Shown here: piece by piece, positions 1 through 8,747 of the stretch
Numbering within the stretch: the stretch's first letter is position 1
Layout: each line of letters starts with the position of its first letter
Assembly (NCBI RefSeq): GCF_000369805.1
Contig: NZ_KB850224.1
Span: forward strand, 1,597,924-1,661,923
DNA: 64,000 nt
Source: Acinetobacter sp. NIPH 2100
GTDB taxonomy: Bacteria > Pseudomonadota > Gammaproteobacteria > Pseudomonadales > Moraxellaceae
Direction: 5' to 3'
Notes under the pieces: model-generated
Seen by the model: the letters and a program-made list of their open reading frames with translations, nothing else
Database searches by the model: none
Told to the model about the DNA's origin: nothing
Program-made: the position numbers and the translations under genes

Positions 1-154
1 GACAAGTTTGTGGTTGGCTAGAACTACGTAAACTAAAGCTTGTGGATGTTGTTGCTGTTGATTGAGTAGAAGTAGCATTTTGTTGTGAACCATTTTGATT
101 TTCGCCACAGCCGAGTAAGGCTAGGCTAAGTGCAAATATGCTCAGTTTTTTCAT
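1..154 (-). CDS. lipoprotein, 3' part cut by window edge
   Basis: The first 51 codons are visible. A lipoprotein signal peptide starts MKKLSIF and ends in the lipobox LLGC, so the mature protein should begin at Cys17 and be lipid-anchored. The next 30 residues are rich in Asn, Gln, Ser and Thr, a typical flexible tether. An AGAGGAA ribosome site lies about 6 bases before the ATG. It lies downstream of the fimbrial operon on the same strand but is separated by a terminator, so it is probably a separate transcription unit. The function cannot be read from this portion. Confidence 0.75.
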   Translation of the reverse strand, partial: MKKLSIFALSLALLGCGENQNGSQQNATSTQSTATTSTSFSLRSSSQPQTC

Positions 155-261
155 GGATTATTCCTCTGGTGTGTTATTTACGTTTTTTATCAAAAATTAA
201 ATGTGAGTATTTCTTGAGTTATTGATTTTAAAAATTAATAACTTAATTCTATTTTTTGAGT

Positions 262-299
262 TTTTATAAAAAAAGACCTCTCGTTTGGGAAGAGGTCTT
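262..299 (-). terminator. intrinsic terminator of the fimbrial operon
   Basis: Arms 273-281 and 291-299 (AAGACCTCT / AGAGGTCTT) form a perfect 9-bp stem. On the minus strand the stem is followed by a T-rich run, just after the adhesin stop codon. Confidence 0.85.
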
Positions 300-307
300 A
301 TAAAAGG

Positions 308-1327
308 TTAATCGTATTGAATGGTCACAGTAGCCATAGCGCGGACTTTACCCGCAGTGACATTGGCTGCAGTTTGATAGTAGCGAGCTGTTAGTGGAAC
401 ATTGTATTGAACAGTTTGGTTCGATTTCACTGTTCCTAGCTCTAATTTATTACCTAAACCAATCACTTGATTTTTATTTTGATAATTCCATACAAGCTGT
501 ACGCCAACACCATTTGCTTTGGTCGAGTTTGGCTCAAGATTCTTTAAAACCTGAGTGTTATTGCCTTCTTGTTGGTAATCAAAGGTTAAACTAATGAGGT
601 TTTTTTCTTCATAACCTGTTGGATTTTCACCACCATTGCAAAGAATATTTAAGTCAAAAGATTGCTCGCCTTGAGTTGAGCCGATACCTTTAAAGCCCGA
701 TTTCATCACAGTTGGAAGCTGTACTGCTTTATTAATATCACCTCTCCATTCGCAAGAGGAAGAAGCAATGGTAATTGCATTACCGTAAACAGTACTGGTT
801 AAAAATGGACGGTCATTTCTGTTTCCCGCGTAATAGGTACTATAAACACCGGGCACTAATGTTCCTGAGCCTGTATTTTCTGCCGTCTTCACAATTTCAA
901 CAACGAAATAGCCTTCGGCAAGCTTAATACTAGTACTTGGTACAGATCGAGTGTAAGGATAATATCCTGAAAAATTCGTTGCATTAAAAGCTTCTCGGTA
1001 AAGACGAATTCCAATTCCTGGGATATTGGTCGAATAAATATTATCGCCGAGTGGGCTAATTGCATAATTTTGTAATAATCGTGCGACCATCATATCGCTA
1101 CGACTACAACTATATGTTGTTTTATCGTTGGGACGAATCTCGAAAAGAGATTTTACCAAGATTTTACCTACAGGGTCACTTGGTCGAACAACAACACGTC
1201 CAACCTGCATAGAAACATCAATAGTGGTGAAGCCTGCGCTAGTTGAACAAGCAGCTTGAGCTGCTGTATTCACACCAAAACCTGCAGCAACTAAGGCACT
1301 GCTTAAGAGTAATTTTTTCATTTGCAT
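308..1327 (-). CDS. two-domain fimbrial tip adhesin (FimH/MrkD-like)
   Basis: A 339-residue exported protein encoded last in the fimbrial operon. It has a Sec signal peptide (MKKLLLSS ... AQAA) starting at either of two in-frame ATGs. The second ATG (1321) overlaps the usher stop as ATGA and suggests translational coupling; a GAGG motif serves both starts. The length is about twice that of a pilin. The N-terminal ~180 residues would be the receptor-binding lectin domain, and the C-terminal ~150 residues look like a pilin domain, with a Cys pair (in SSCEW and ILCNG) and the ending typical of pilins, in which alternating residues finish on an aromatic (ATVTIQYD). By family knowledge such a protein caps the fibre and binds a host or surface glycan; the ligand cannot be inferred. 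Confidence 0.8.
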   Translation of the reverse strand: MQMKKLLLSSALVAAGFGVNTAAQAACSTSAGFTTIDVSMQVGRVVVRPSDPVGKILVKSLFEIRPNDKTTYSCSRSDMMVARLLQNYAISPLGDNIYSTNIPGIGIRLYREAFNATNFSGYYPYTRSVPSTSIKLAEGYFVVEIVKTAENTGSGTLVPGVYSTYYAGNRNDRPFLTSTVYGNAITIASSSCEWRGDINKAVQLPTVMKSGFKGIGSTQGEQSFDLNILCNGGENPTGYEEKNLISLTFDYQQEGNNTQVLKNLEPNSTKANGVGVQLVWNYQNKNQVIGLGNKLELGTVKSNQTVQYNVPLTARYYQTAANVTAGKVRAMATVTIQYD

Positions 1328-3894
1328 ACGGCCTCAGACATGATCATGCTTTGCTGGTCGTTAGAAAGTTGTGCTGTAACATCATAACTGAAATGGCACT
1401 GCTCATTGGCTTCATCGCCCCATTTCACGTACAAATCACCTTTTGGCTCTTGCGTACGTAAATACACCATACTGCCTTGTGCCACGATACCTACAGATTC
1501 ATCTTTAGTATTAAAGACTTGTGCAGCGAATGGTAAGCTTTCACCCGTTGCTGTTTTGGTATTGATGTAAATGGCATAACCTTTCTTGGTTGAAAAATCA
1601 ACTTTTGCGATCGCACCAGCAAAAGGCGCGATACGCTGACTGGTTTCTTCTAGTTCAACATTGGTCGACATTTCTTGAGGATCAAGTGTGATGTCATTTA
1701 AACGGTACGGTGTTACATACGGGATAACAGCATAACCAGATTTATTCACACTGAGGCCAACGGTGTTGTTGACTTTGGCACCTGCAGCATCTGGCGCATA
1801 CACAAGTACCATAGTTTGACCTTGTTCAGGACCAAACAGGATGCCATCCGAATGAGCAACAACGCTACCACTAACACTAAGCATCGCTTGTTGATATGAA
1901 TCAGCAATACTATAAGAACCACCAACCGTCGCAAAGTTTGTACGATAACGACTGTTAACGTTGAAACTCGGGTTCTGTCTGTCTTGATGAGATACAGATG
2001 CACCGTAGTTGAAACGATCGCCAACCATACCGCTCATACCGACTGTGCGGTTGTTTTCAGATGCGTTTGCATTGACGTTGACCGAATTCTTTCTGAAATT
2101 GATTGGGAAAGAAAGTGTCATCAAATATTCTGTATCACGTGTTTGCGTACTGCTTGAACCGTATTCGATCTGACGATTGGTTGCAGAAAGACCATAGGTT
2201 AAGCCATGATAATTGTTGCTATAACCAATTTGATATTGGCGACTGGTCTCATTACGGTTCCAGTAATCATTCCAAGAACCAACCATGTAAATATTACCCC
2301 AACCTTCAGGTAAACCTTGGTTTAGGGTGATTTGGAACTCACTACGCTGTTTACCCACAGCAAAGGTATTCACGCCTTTATCTTCAAGATCGCGAATGAG
2401 TAGGGCATCACGTAACTTGTAATAGTTCTCAGTCGAGTAACGATACGCTGCCAAAGTTAAGTTGGTGTTGGTCGGTGAAATGAGCTTACTATAACTTAGA
2501 CGGAAGCTTTGTCCGGATTGAGAACCTTGCTTGTCAAAGTCAGTATTGGACTGGGTAATATCGAATGATACTGCACCAATTGGTGTTGCAACTGCCGCAC
2601 CTAATAATAAAGCACTATAGTCTTCCGCTAATTGAAAACCTGTATAGCCCGTCAAATAGTTATTAATACCGCGTTGGTATTTACCTTGTGTTACCCACGG
2701 CGTTAAATCAATATCACGGTCGCGAAACTCACCCGCAGTGACTGAGTAGCGGCTTAGGCCTGGACGTAGCATTTGCACAACAGATGCATAAGGAACAGCA
2801 AGTTTTTGTATTTCGCCATTTGATTCAATAATCGAAACTTCGAGTTCACCACCAAAACCTGTAGGGTAGAGGTCATTAATTTCAAAGCTACCCGGCGCAA
2901 CCGTGGTTTGATAAATCAACTGACCTTGTTGGCGAACTTCTACTTTGGCGTTGGTTTTTGCGTTACCGCGAATACGTGGCGCATATCCAAGCATACTATT
3001 CGGTAGCATACGGTCATCGCTTGAAAAATCTAAACCGCGATAACCAAATGAGTCAAATAACTCACCATTGGTAAAGCTATCACCTAAGGTAACGACTCCT
3101 CGATACTGAGGGAAAGCACGCTGTAAATAGGTGCTTGTCGATTCGTAGTTTGATTTCTTTTTAGTTGTTGAATCTAATTCACTTTGAGCACCATCTTGCC
3201 ATTGCCACTGACCATTGTGGCGAAGTTGCCAACCTGCAATATTGGCGCCCGCAGTAATTGCCATGAAGGCATTGGTGGTTTCTTTATTTTCATTTAAGCG
3301 ATTAAACGTTTTATAGGCACTACCGCTATACGATAAAAATCCAGCATTGACACCACGATCCCAAATACTCGGATCAACATAGCCTTGTGCATTTTTTTGT
3401 AAGGCGATTTGTGGAATCGAAATATCGACACGCAAACGTGACGTGTCGAAATCGTAATAGGCGTTTTCGATCCACTCTTCGATTTTGTAGCAGGCATTCG
3501 ACGCAGCAGTTTCAGTACGATTGACAAGAACGTCTTGTTTTACGCCATATTCAAGCAATGAGCTAGAAGTGAAACAGGTAAAGGCATTTTTATTTTGTTC
3601 AGTTGAACGGAACATCATTCTTCTTTTGCCAAACCAGTTGCCATTGATATAAACGTCAACGTTATATTCACCAGGCAAAACTGGGTTCCCGTATTTAAAA
3701 CGAGAAATATCGACTTTCTGTGCATCACCGATCAAGAAGACAGAGTCAAATTCTGCTTCCATTGGTGGTGCTTGTTCTGCTGTCTGTTCTACTGCATAAA
3801 CAGCCATAGGCATCGTAACTGTGACTACCCCAGAAGTAAGGTAATAACAAATACGACGCTTCAAGAATTTAGCTGTTGCATTTTTCTTTGACAT
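1318..3894 (-). CDS. outer-membrane fimbrial usher (FimD/PapC family)
   Basis: An 858-residue protein, the usual size for a chaperone-usher pore. After a long basic signal peptide, mature residues around 45-95 (FDSVFLIGDAQKVDISRF, then the GxYxVDVYING pattern) match the PapC N-terminal chaperone-binding domain. A long, Gly/Tyr/Asn-rich central part forms the beta-barrel and plug, with the hallmark APRIRGNAKTNAKVEVRQ segment around residue 305. The C-terminal domain ends with a Cys pair (EQCHFS ... EAVCK). Its role is to take chaperone-bound subunits in the periplasm and thread the growing fibre through the outer membrane. It overlaps the adhesin gene by a few bases and lies 63 bases after the chaperone gene. 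Confidence 0.95.
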   Translation of the reverse strand: MSKKNATAKFLKRRICYYLTSGVVTVTMPMAVYAVEQTAEQAPPMEAEFDSVFLIGDAQKVDISRFKYGNPVLPGEYNVDVYINGNWFGKRRMMFRSTEQNKNAFTCFTSSSLLEYGVKQDVLVNRTETAASNACYKIEEWIENAYYDFDTSRLRVDISIPQIALQKNAQGYVDPSIWDRGVNAGFLSYSGSAYKTFNRLNENKETTNAFMAITAGANIAGWQLRHNGQWQWQDGAQSELDSTTKKKSNYESTSTYLQRAFPQYRGVVTLGDSFTNGELFDSFGYRGLDFSSDDRMLPNSMLGYAPRIRGNAKTNAKVEVRQQGQLIYQTTVAPGSFEINDLYPTGFGGELEVSIIESNGEIQKLAVPYASVVQMLRPGLSRYSVTAGEFRDRDIDLTPWVTQGKYQRGINNYLTGYTGFQLAEDYSALLLGAAVATPIGAVSFDITQSNTDFDKQGSQSGQSFRLSYSKLISPTNTNLTLAAYRYSTENYYKLRDALLIRDLEDKGVNTFAVGKQRSEFQITLNQGLPEGWGNIYMVGSWNDYWNRNETSRQYQIGYSNNYHGLTYGLSATNRQIEYGSSSTQTRDTEYLMTLSFPINFRKNSVNVNANASENNRTVGMSGMVGDRFNYGASVSHQDRQNPSFNVNSRYRTNFATVGGSYSIADSYQQAMLSVSGSVVAHSDGILFGPEQGQTMVLVYAPDAAGAKVNNTVGLSVNKSGYAVIPYVTPYRLNDITLDPQEMSTNVELEETSQRIAPFAGAIAKVDFSTKKGYAIYINTKTATGESLPFAAQVFNTKDESVGIVAQGSMVYLRTQEPKGDLYVKWGDEANEQCHFSYDVTAQLSNDQQSMIMSEAVCK

Positions 3895-3957
3895 AATCCG
3901 TTCGCCTATTCAAGGATAGGTACAAAATCACTTATTGAGTGGAAATAAATTTGTTTG

Positions 3958-4692
3958 TTATTGAAGCTTGATCTGGTGTTCGATACGACCACCGTAATCA
4001 TTGATATTCACGTAGCTGAGCTTTTCGGTACTACCAGTTTTCAATTGGATCTTGTCCTCTGAAAAAGGTGGTAACATCAAACCTTTAGGCAGCAAGTCAA
4101 CAGGTTTTCCTGCATTTTGCTGGTACACCGCAGTCATGGTGACGTGAAACGGCGTTGGATTTTTTACAATCAATGTTTGACCGCTTTTAGCCCACTGCAA
4201 TTTTTCACCAGCAAGATTGGCATCAGCTTTAATGCTTGCTGGACGATAGAAAAATTTAATGCGTGAACGGATCGCAAGCTGTAAAAAATTATCAGGAACA
4301 GCATCTTTACTGTTCGCTGTTGGTCTTGGTGGAATATCCAAAACATTCAGCCAAAAAACTGTTTCTTGTTTTTGATTTAATTGAGCTGCATTTGGTAATG
4401 CAGTAATACGAAGAGATTGACTCTTCGTTGGATCAACACGTGAAATAGGGGGCGTAATCATAAATGGAACTTTAGACTGATCGGGTGTACTTTTAGCATC
4501 ACCTTCATCAATCCATGCCTGAACAAGCGATGGCTTAGAACCATTGTTACTGACTTGCAAAGTCACTTCACGAGCATCTGATGGATAAATAACGCGAGTA
4601 CCATGCAAAATAATTTCTGCATGTGTTTGACTTGCGATTAAAGCCGATGACATCGTTAAACCAAGCAAAAAATTGTAACCGTTCAGTGCCAT
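3958..4692 (-). CDS. periplasmic fimbrial chaperone (PapD/FimC family)
   Basis: A 244-residue protein with a signal peptide (cleavage near SQTHAE) and two Ig-like domains. The first carries the conserved TRVIYP strand, and the family motif ETVFWLNVLDIPP is present around residues 108-120. The F1-G1 loop appears short, as in FimC/PapD chaperones of rod-forming fimbriae. It caps pilin subunits by donor-strand complementation and delivers them to the usher. It lies between the pilin and usher genes, separated from the pilin gene by a hairpin that may set the subunit:chaperone ratio. Confidence 0.95.
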   Translation of the reverse strand: MALNGYNFLLGLTMSSALIASQTHAEIILHGTRVIYPSDAREVTLQVSNNGSKPSLVQAWIDEGDAKSTPDQSKVPFMITPPISRVDPTKSQSLRITALPNAAQLNQKQETVFWLNVLDIPPRPTANSKDAVPDNFLQLAIRSRIKFFYRPASIKADANLAGEKLQWAKSGQTLIVKNPTPFHVTMTAVYQQNAGKPVDLLPKGLMLPPFSEDKIQLKTGSTEKLSYVNINDYGGRIEHQIKLQ

Positions 4693-4728
4693 TTAAATTT
4701 ACTCTATGATTGCGTGAAGTGTACAACT

Positions 4729-4756
4729 GCGAATTTCTAGAAACCTAGAAATTCGC
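4729..4756 (-). other. intercistronic stem-loop between pilin and chaperone genes
   Basis: Arms 4729-4740 (GCGAATTTCTAG) and 4745-4756 (CTAGAAATTCGC) form a perfect 12-bp stem with a 4-base loop. No T-run follows on the minus strand, so it is not a classical terminator. The position suggests an mRNA-stabilising or attenuating element that favours pilin over downstream genes. Confidence 0.7.
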
Positions 4757-4771
4757 ACCATTTATCAAAGA

Positions 4772-5305
4772 TTATTGATAAATAATAGTGTACTGAACTG
4801 AAGTGTTTACTTCACCAGCAGTAGATGCGCCAGTTGCATAGTATTCAGCATAGTAGTTAAGGTCAGCAGTACCGCCTTCTACAACGTCAACCCATTGTGA
4901 GTTCGCTTGAGCACCGTTGCTACCAGCAGCAAGAACTGGGATTACTTGGTTGTTGTTACCTAGTAATTGAACATCAACGTTTTTCGCGCCAGCAGCATTT
5001 TGGTTAAGTAAACGGCCAGTATTGAAATCAACAGTTGCACCTGGTTCGAAGTAAGTTGCAACTTTGCCTTCTGAACAGTTACCTAAGTTGATTTGGAATG
5101 GTGTACGACCAGCAACAGCACCTGCGTTAGCAAGAGTTTGCTTAGAAACAGTAGGAAGCGTAACAGTAAAGTCTTTACCCGCTGGAGTCACGATGTCACA
5201 AGTTTTGTCTGTTACTAGACCATTAATTGTAATCGTTCCATCTGCAGCTTGAGCGTTAGCAATACCAACAACTGAAAGAGTAGCGATCAAAGCAAGTTTT
5301 TTCAT
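4772..5305 (-). CDS. major fimbrial subunit, type 1 pilin-like (FimA family)
   Basis: A 177-residue protein with a clear signal peptide (MKKLALIATLSVVGIANAQAA). The mature chain starts with a short N-terminal extension (DGTITINGLV) that would be the donor strand. It has the disulphide pair TCDIV ... NCSEG about 40 residues apart, and ends in a penultimate-tyrosine beta strand (VQYTIIYQ). These are the hallmarks of structural pilins assembled by chaperone-usher machines. It is the first gene of the operon with its own upstream promoter; a GAGAAAT motif precedes the ATG. It should be the most abundant product of the cluster. Confidence 0.93.
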   Translation of the reverse strand: MKKLALIATLSVVGIANAQAADGTITINGLVTDKTCDIVTPAGKDFTVTLPTVSKQTLANAGAVAGRTPFQINLGNCSEGKVATYFEPGATVDFNTGRLLNQNAAGAKNVDVQLLGNNNQVIPVLAAGSNGAQANSQWVDVVEGGTADLNYYAEYYATGASTAGEVNTSVQYTIIYQ

Positions 5306-5794
5306 AATAATTTCTCGAACACATCGGCTAAAAGTTTGAATTAAAATTACTTCTCAGTTGGATTTTTGCGCTGAACAAGTAATGTGCGAAATATATATCA
5401 ATAGGTTTTAAAAATGCAAACCACGTCACATTTTTATGATGGTTTTTAATCTAATTTTCCGATTGTTTATAAGTTGTTGATATAAAAAGTTTTTACTTTA
5501 TGTGGAACTTATTTTACCAACTGGTTTGTTTAAAATTGCTTAAGACTGATTGTTTTTTCCTTTCATAAAAAATGGACTATTTGATTATTTTTTGATCAAT
5601 AATTGGCGGAAATTGTATTTTTATGTGATTTGCTTAACAAAACTGAAAAAATAATTTAGATGAATAATCAAATTTTTAGAATGATTATTAAGTGTGTTTA
5701 CAAAAAGCTCAAAGTTCTTTTAAGAATGTTTTAAGGTTCAATCCTTAGTTTTTTAGTCATGATTAGATGAAAAAAACGCCGAGAGGAGCTTTCA
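5306..5794. other. 489-bp intergenic region
   Basis: Very AT-rich DNA between the divergent pilin gene and the small gene at 5795. Apart from the pilin promoter and the strong GAGAGGAG ribosome site of the next gene, nothing specific was recognised. No invertible element with flanking inverted repeats, such as a fim switch, was seen. Confidence 0.6.
5390..5419 (-). promoter_or_regulatory. probable sigma-70 promoter of the fimbrial operon
   Basis: On the minus strand a -35 TTGCAT (5414-5419) and a -10 TATATT (5390-5395) are separated by 18 bases, about 85 bases before the pilin ATG. Recognised by eye only. Confidence 0.5.
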
Positions 5795-6142
5795 ATGAAC
5801 ATGCTTTATACCCACAAACCAAACTACTATTTCTTTGCACATAAGTTTGTTTTATTCCTAGAAAGTTATTTAAAAAGTCATCCTACGGAACAGCAGACTA
5901 GCTTCAACTTACAGACGATCTATGATTTATTCAGCCATGATCGTGCCTCTAGTACGACCAATTTAGAGGGTATCTTAAATATTGCAGATGAATACGTGCT
6001 TGAAACAGATGAAGGGCAGCAGTCATTGATCCAGTCTTATCATGTACATTTAGATAACCATGTGCTGACCTTGGCATTTAATACAAAGGCTGTTGAAAGT
6101 TTAAAGGCAGGCCAAACGATTGTGAGTCCGCAAGCGGCTTAA
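5795..6142 (+). CDS. conserved hypothetical cytoplasmic protein, 115 aa
   Basis: The protein is not recognised. It has no signal peptide or membrane span. An aromatic N-terminus (YFFAHKFVLFLESYL) is followed by a mixed alpha/beta, acidic chain. A strong ribosome site (GAGAGGAG, 8 bases before the ATG) and a terminator after the stop show a real monocistronic gene. The next gene downstream, also small, acidic and unrecognised, lies in the same orientation. Confidence 0.75.
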   Translation: MNMLYTHKPNYYFFAHKFVLFLESYLKSHPTEQQTSFNLQTIYDLFSHDRASSTTNLEGILNIADEYVLETDEGQQSLIQSYHVHLDNHVLTLAFNTKAVESLKAGQTIVSPQAA

Positions 6143-6169
6143 ATATTTAAAGGTGTATTCTCGTTTTAC

Positions 6170-6206
6170 ACACTTAGTGAGTAATGTCCTTTACTAAGTG
6201 TTTTTT
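6170..6206 (+). terminator. intrinsic terminator
   Basis: ACACTTAGT (6170-6178) pairs with ACTAAGTGT (6193-6201), followed by six Ts. Confidence 0.8.
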
Positions 6207-6235
6207 ACAAGCTGCGTTAAAGCCTTTGATCCGTT

Positions 6236-6484
6236 ATGATGTATAGATCCAATGAAGATATACATCGTGTTATGGATAAAGATTTTAAGTCGGAAACCTA
6301 TACGGTAGATGAAAATATTGCCGATACAGTGTTATGGTTGATGCATCATCAGGATATTTTTGATTCATTTCATTTTGATGTGCATAGCCAAGAACTGTCA
6401 GTCACACATGCAGCAGGCGTTGATATCATCCGTATAGGAATGTTTTTAAATGCTGAATATGGCATTTTGGTGACATCAATTTAA
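6236..6484 (+). CDS. hypothetical small acidic protein, 82 aa
   Basis: The family is not recognised. The chain is acidic and His-rich (VLWLMHHQDIFDSFHFDVHS), has no membrane segment and is probably cytoplasmic. Two adjacent ATGs could start it, and the ribosome site is weak. It lies between two terminators, the second shared with bioB, so it would be transcribed on its own. Codon use looks ordinary for this genome, which supports a real gene. Confidence 0.6.
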   Translation: MMYRSNEDIHRVMDKDFKSETYTVDENIADTVLWLMHHQDIFDSFHFDVHSQELSVTHAAGVDIIRIGMFLNAEYGILVTSI

Positions 6485-6496
6485 TCATCTCTAAAG

Positions 6497-6526
6497 AAAA
6501 AGCCTTGTCATGTGACAAGGCTTTTT
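6497..6526. terminator. bidirectional terminator between 6236 gene and bioB
   Basis: AAAAAGCCTTGTCA / TGACAAGGCTTTTT is a near-perfect stem with A/T runs on both sides, serving convergent genes. Confidence 0.9.
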
Positions 6527-6529
6527 GGT

Positions 6530-7519
6530 TTATGCACTCATGGCATCTACGGAAAGTTCAGCAACGGTCGGCTTTGGTTTTTCTGCGGTTAAACCTAATT
6601 TGGCAAATAGAACTTGATCTTTACCTTCACCCGCATTTGGCGTGGTAAGTAGTTTATCACCTGAGAAGAGTGAGTTTGCACCCGCCATAAACGCAAGGGC
6701 TTGGTCAGAATCACTCAATGATTCACGGCCAGCAGAGAGGCGAACATAGCTGTGTGGCATGATAATACGTGCAACAGCAATGGTACGGATCCATTCAGTC
6801 ACATCAAGCTTTTCAACATTCGCCAACGGTGTACCTTCAATTGGAACCAACATATTGATTGGTACAGACTCAGGGTGTACTGGCATGGTCGAAAGTTCAT
6901 GTAACAAGCCAATACGGTCATTACGACTTTCACCTAGGCCTACAATACCGCCACTACATACTTTCATACCTGCTTGACGTACATGATCTAGCGTATCAAG
7001 ACGATCATCAAAAGTACGGGTACTGATGATATGTGAATAGTATTCACGAGAGGTATCTAAGTTATGGTTGTAATAATCCAGGCCTGCATCTTTTAAACGT
7101 TCAGCTTGCGATTGGTTCAGCATACCTAAAGTCATACAGGTTTCTAGGCCTAGTGCTTTAACTTCACGTACCATTTCAAGCACGTAAGGCATATCACGTT
7201 CATGTGGGTTACGCCAAGCGGCTCCCATACAAAAGCGTGATGAACCAGACTCTTTCGCTGAGAGTGCTTCACGGATGACTTTATCGACTGCGATACGCTT
7301 TTCTGCTTCTAATTTAGAATCGTAACGAGCTGATTGCGAACAATACTTACAGTCTTCTGGACATTTACCCGTTTTAATCGAAAGTAGGGTACTGACCTGA
7401 ATCGCATTTGCTTGGAAGTGTTGACGATGAACACCTTGTGCTTGAAATACTAAGTCTAAAAAAGGTTGGTCATATAAAGCTTGGATTTCATCACGAGTCC
7501 AGTCATTACGTAAAGTCAT
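6530..7519 (-). CDS. bioB: biotin synthase
   Basis: A radical-SAM enzyme that inserts sulphur into dethiobiotin, the last step of biotin synthesis. The motif CPEDCKYC supplies the three cysteines of the 4Fe-4S/SAM cluster (Cys53, 57 and 60 from the chosen start). Further family blocks are present: [33 protein letters not shown], and the C-terminal [19 protein letters not shown], which helps bind the 2Fe-2S cluster. The start is placed at MTLRNDW because GGAT lies 8 bases upstream; an in-frame ATG four codons earlier lacks a ribosome site. The gene is alone here, not next to other bio genes. Confidence 0.97.
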   Translation of the reverse strand: MTLRNDWTRDEIQALYDQPFLDLVFQAQGVHRQHFQANAIQVSTLLSIKTGKCPEDCKYCSQSARYDSKLEAEKRIAVDKVIREALSAKESGSSRFCMGAAWRNPHERDMPYVLEMVREVKALGLETCMTLGMLNQSQAERLKDAGLDYYNHNLDTSREYYSHIISTRTFDDRLDTLDHVRQAGMKVCSGGIVGLGESRNDRIGLLHELSTMPVHPESVPINMLVPIEGTPLANVEKLDVTEWIRTIAVARIIMPHSYVRLSAGRESLSDSDQALAFMAGANSLFSGDKLLTTPNAGEGKDQVLFAKLGLTAEKPKPTVAELSVDAMSA

Positions 7520-7610
7520 TGTTATATCCATGATGATTGATTACAGACATTGAGATTCATCATACAGAAATCGTGCCAAAGCCAAAGGGCAAAAAACACC
7601 ATTTTTCTAT

Positions 7611-8723
7611 TCAGTGTACGTTTATTTGCTGCAATTGCTGTTGAATTGCCCAATCAATATGTACATTGACGATCTCATCGTGCAACGTTTTCGCATCTTG
7701 CAATTGAGTGACGATTTCAGCTGAGTATGGAGCATTTCCAAGGCCGATTGCAATATTGCGTTTAAAGGACTGATAACCTGTACGGCGAATTGGGCTGCCT
7801 TCAGTATTGGCTAAGAATGTCGCTTCATCCCATTGCCAGATATCCAGTAATCGAATGTTATCTAGACCATGTCTTGGGTCAAAGTCAGGAATTGACGCAG
7901 TTTTGGCAAAACCGTTCCATGGGCAAATCAACTGACAATCATCACAGCCAAAAATACGATTGCCGATGCCAGAGCGTAATTCTTCAGGAATGATCCCTTT
8001 ATATTCAATGGTTAAGTATGCAATACATTTTCTTGCATCTAACATATACGGTTCCACAATTGCCTGTGTCGGACAAATGTCGATACAGGCAGTGCATGAA
8101 CCGCAATGTGCAGTCGCAGGTTGGTCAAAAGGTAGTTCTAGAGAAGTAAACAGTTCACCTAAAACAAAAAAAGAGCCTGATTTTTTATGGATCAATAAGG
8201 TATGTTTACCCGTCCAGCCCATACCTGCACTTTCAGCCAGAGACTTTTCAAAAATAGGTGCCGAGTCGGCAAAAGGACGTGATTCAAAATCACCGACTTT
8301 TTCTTTGATACGACTCGCTAAAGTCTTTAACCGCCCACGCATGACTTTATGATAGTCACGTCCACGTGCATAGCGCGCAATAATGGCCGAATTTGGTTCA
8401 AATGGTACATAACGGGGCTTGGGCGATGCCACAAGATAGTTCATCCGCACACAAATAATGCTTTTAGTCCCAGGCACCAGCAATGTTGGATCAGCACGTT
8501 TTTCTAGGTTTTCCTCTAAATAGTGCATATCTGCATGATAACCCCGTTCTAAATATTCTTTGAAACGAGGCATTTGATCTTGAGCATCTGGTTTGGCAAT
8601 GACACAATCAGAAAAGCCCAAGTCTAAAGCCTGAGTTTTTATCCATGCTTTAAGCGCCTCAGGATCAAGCTGTTGTAGCTCGATTTTTTGAGACTGTGTT
8701 TGAGATAGGGTGCTGGAAGCCAT
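7611..8723 (-). CDS. queG: epoxyqueuosine reductase
   Basis: A cobalamin- and iron-sulphur-dependent enzyme that reduces epoxyqueuosine to queuosine in tRNA anticodons, the final step of Q synthesis. Two ferredoxin-like cysteine sets are visible: CGSCTACIDICP, and CDDCQLICP together with RKC. The family's substrate-pocket Asp lies in FADSAPIFEKSLAE. A C-terminal HEAT-like repeat follows, where the protein binds tRNA. The start is uncertain: MASSTL (8723) avoids overlap with divergent nnr, while an in-frame ATG at 8753 would add 10 residues and overlap the nnr start by 6 bases. Neither has a strong ribosome site. Confidence 0.95.
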   Translation of the reverse strand: MASSTLSQTQSQKIELQQLDPEALKAWIKTQALDLGFSDCVIAKPDAQDQMPRFKEYLERGYHADMHYLEENLEKRADPTLLVPGTKSIICVRMNYLVASPKPRYVPFEPNSAIIARYARGRDYHKVMRGRLKTLASRIKEKVGDFESRPFADSAPIFEKSLAESAGMGWTGKHTLLIHKKSGSFFVLGELFTSLELPFDQPATAHCGSCTACIDICPTQAIVEPYMLDARKCIAYLTIEYKGIIPEELRSGIGNRIFGCDDCQLICPWNGFAKTASIPDFDPRHGLDNIRLLDIWQWDEATFLANTEGSPIRRTGYQSFKRNIAIGLGNAPYSAEIVTQLQDAKTLHDEIVNVHIDWAIQQQLQQINVH

Positions 8724-8747
8724 AAACCGATAATAAAGGGGAAAAAC

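Noticed and set aside
5306..5794. Invertible promoter switch for the fimbrial operon
   Set aside because: No pair of inverted repeats flanking the promoter and no recombinase gene nearby were found.
7960..8352. 130-codon plus-strand frame opposite queG
   Set aside because: It is antisense to the iron-sulphur region of queG with no ribosome site; a codon-use artefact.
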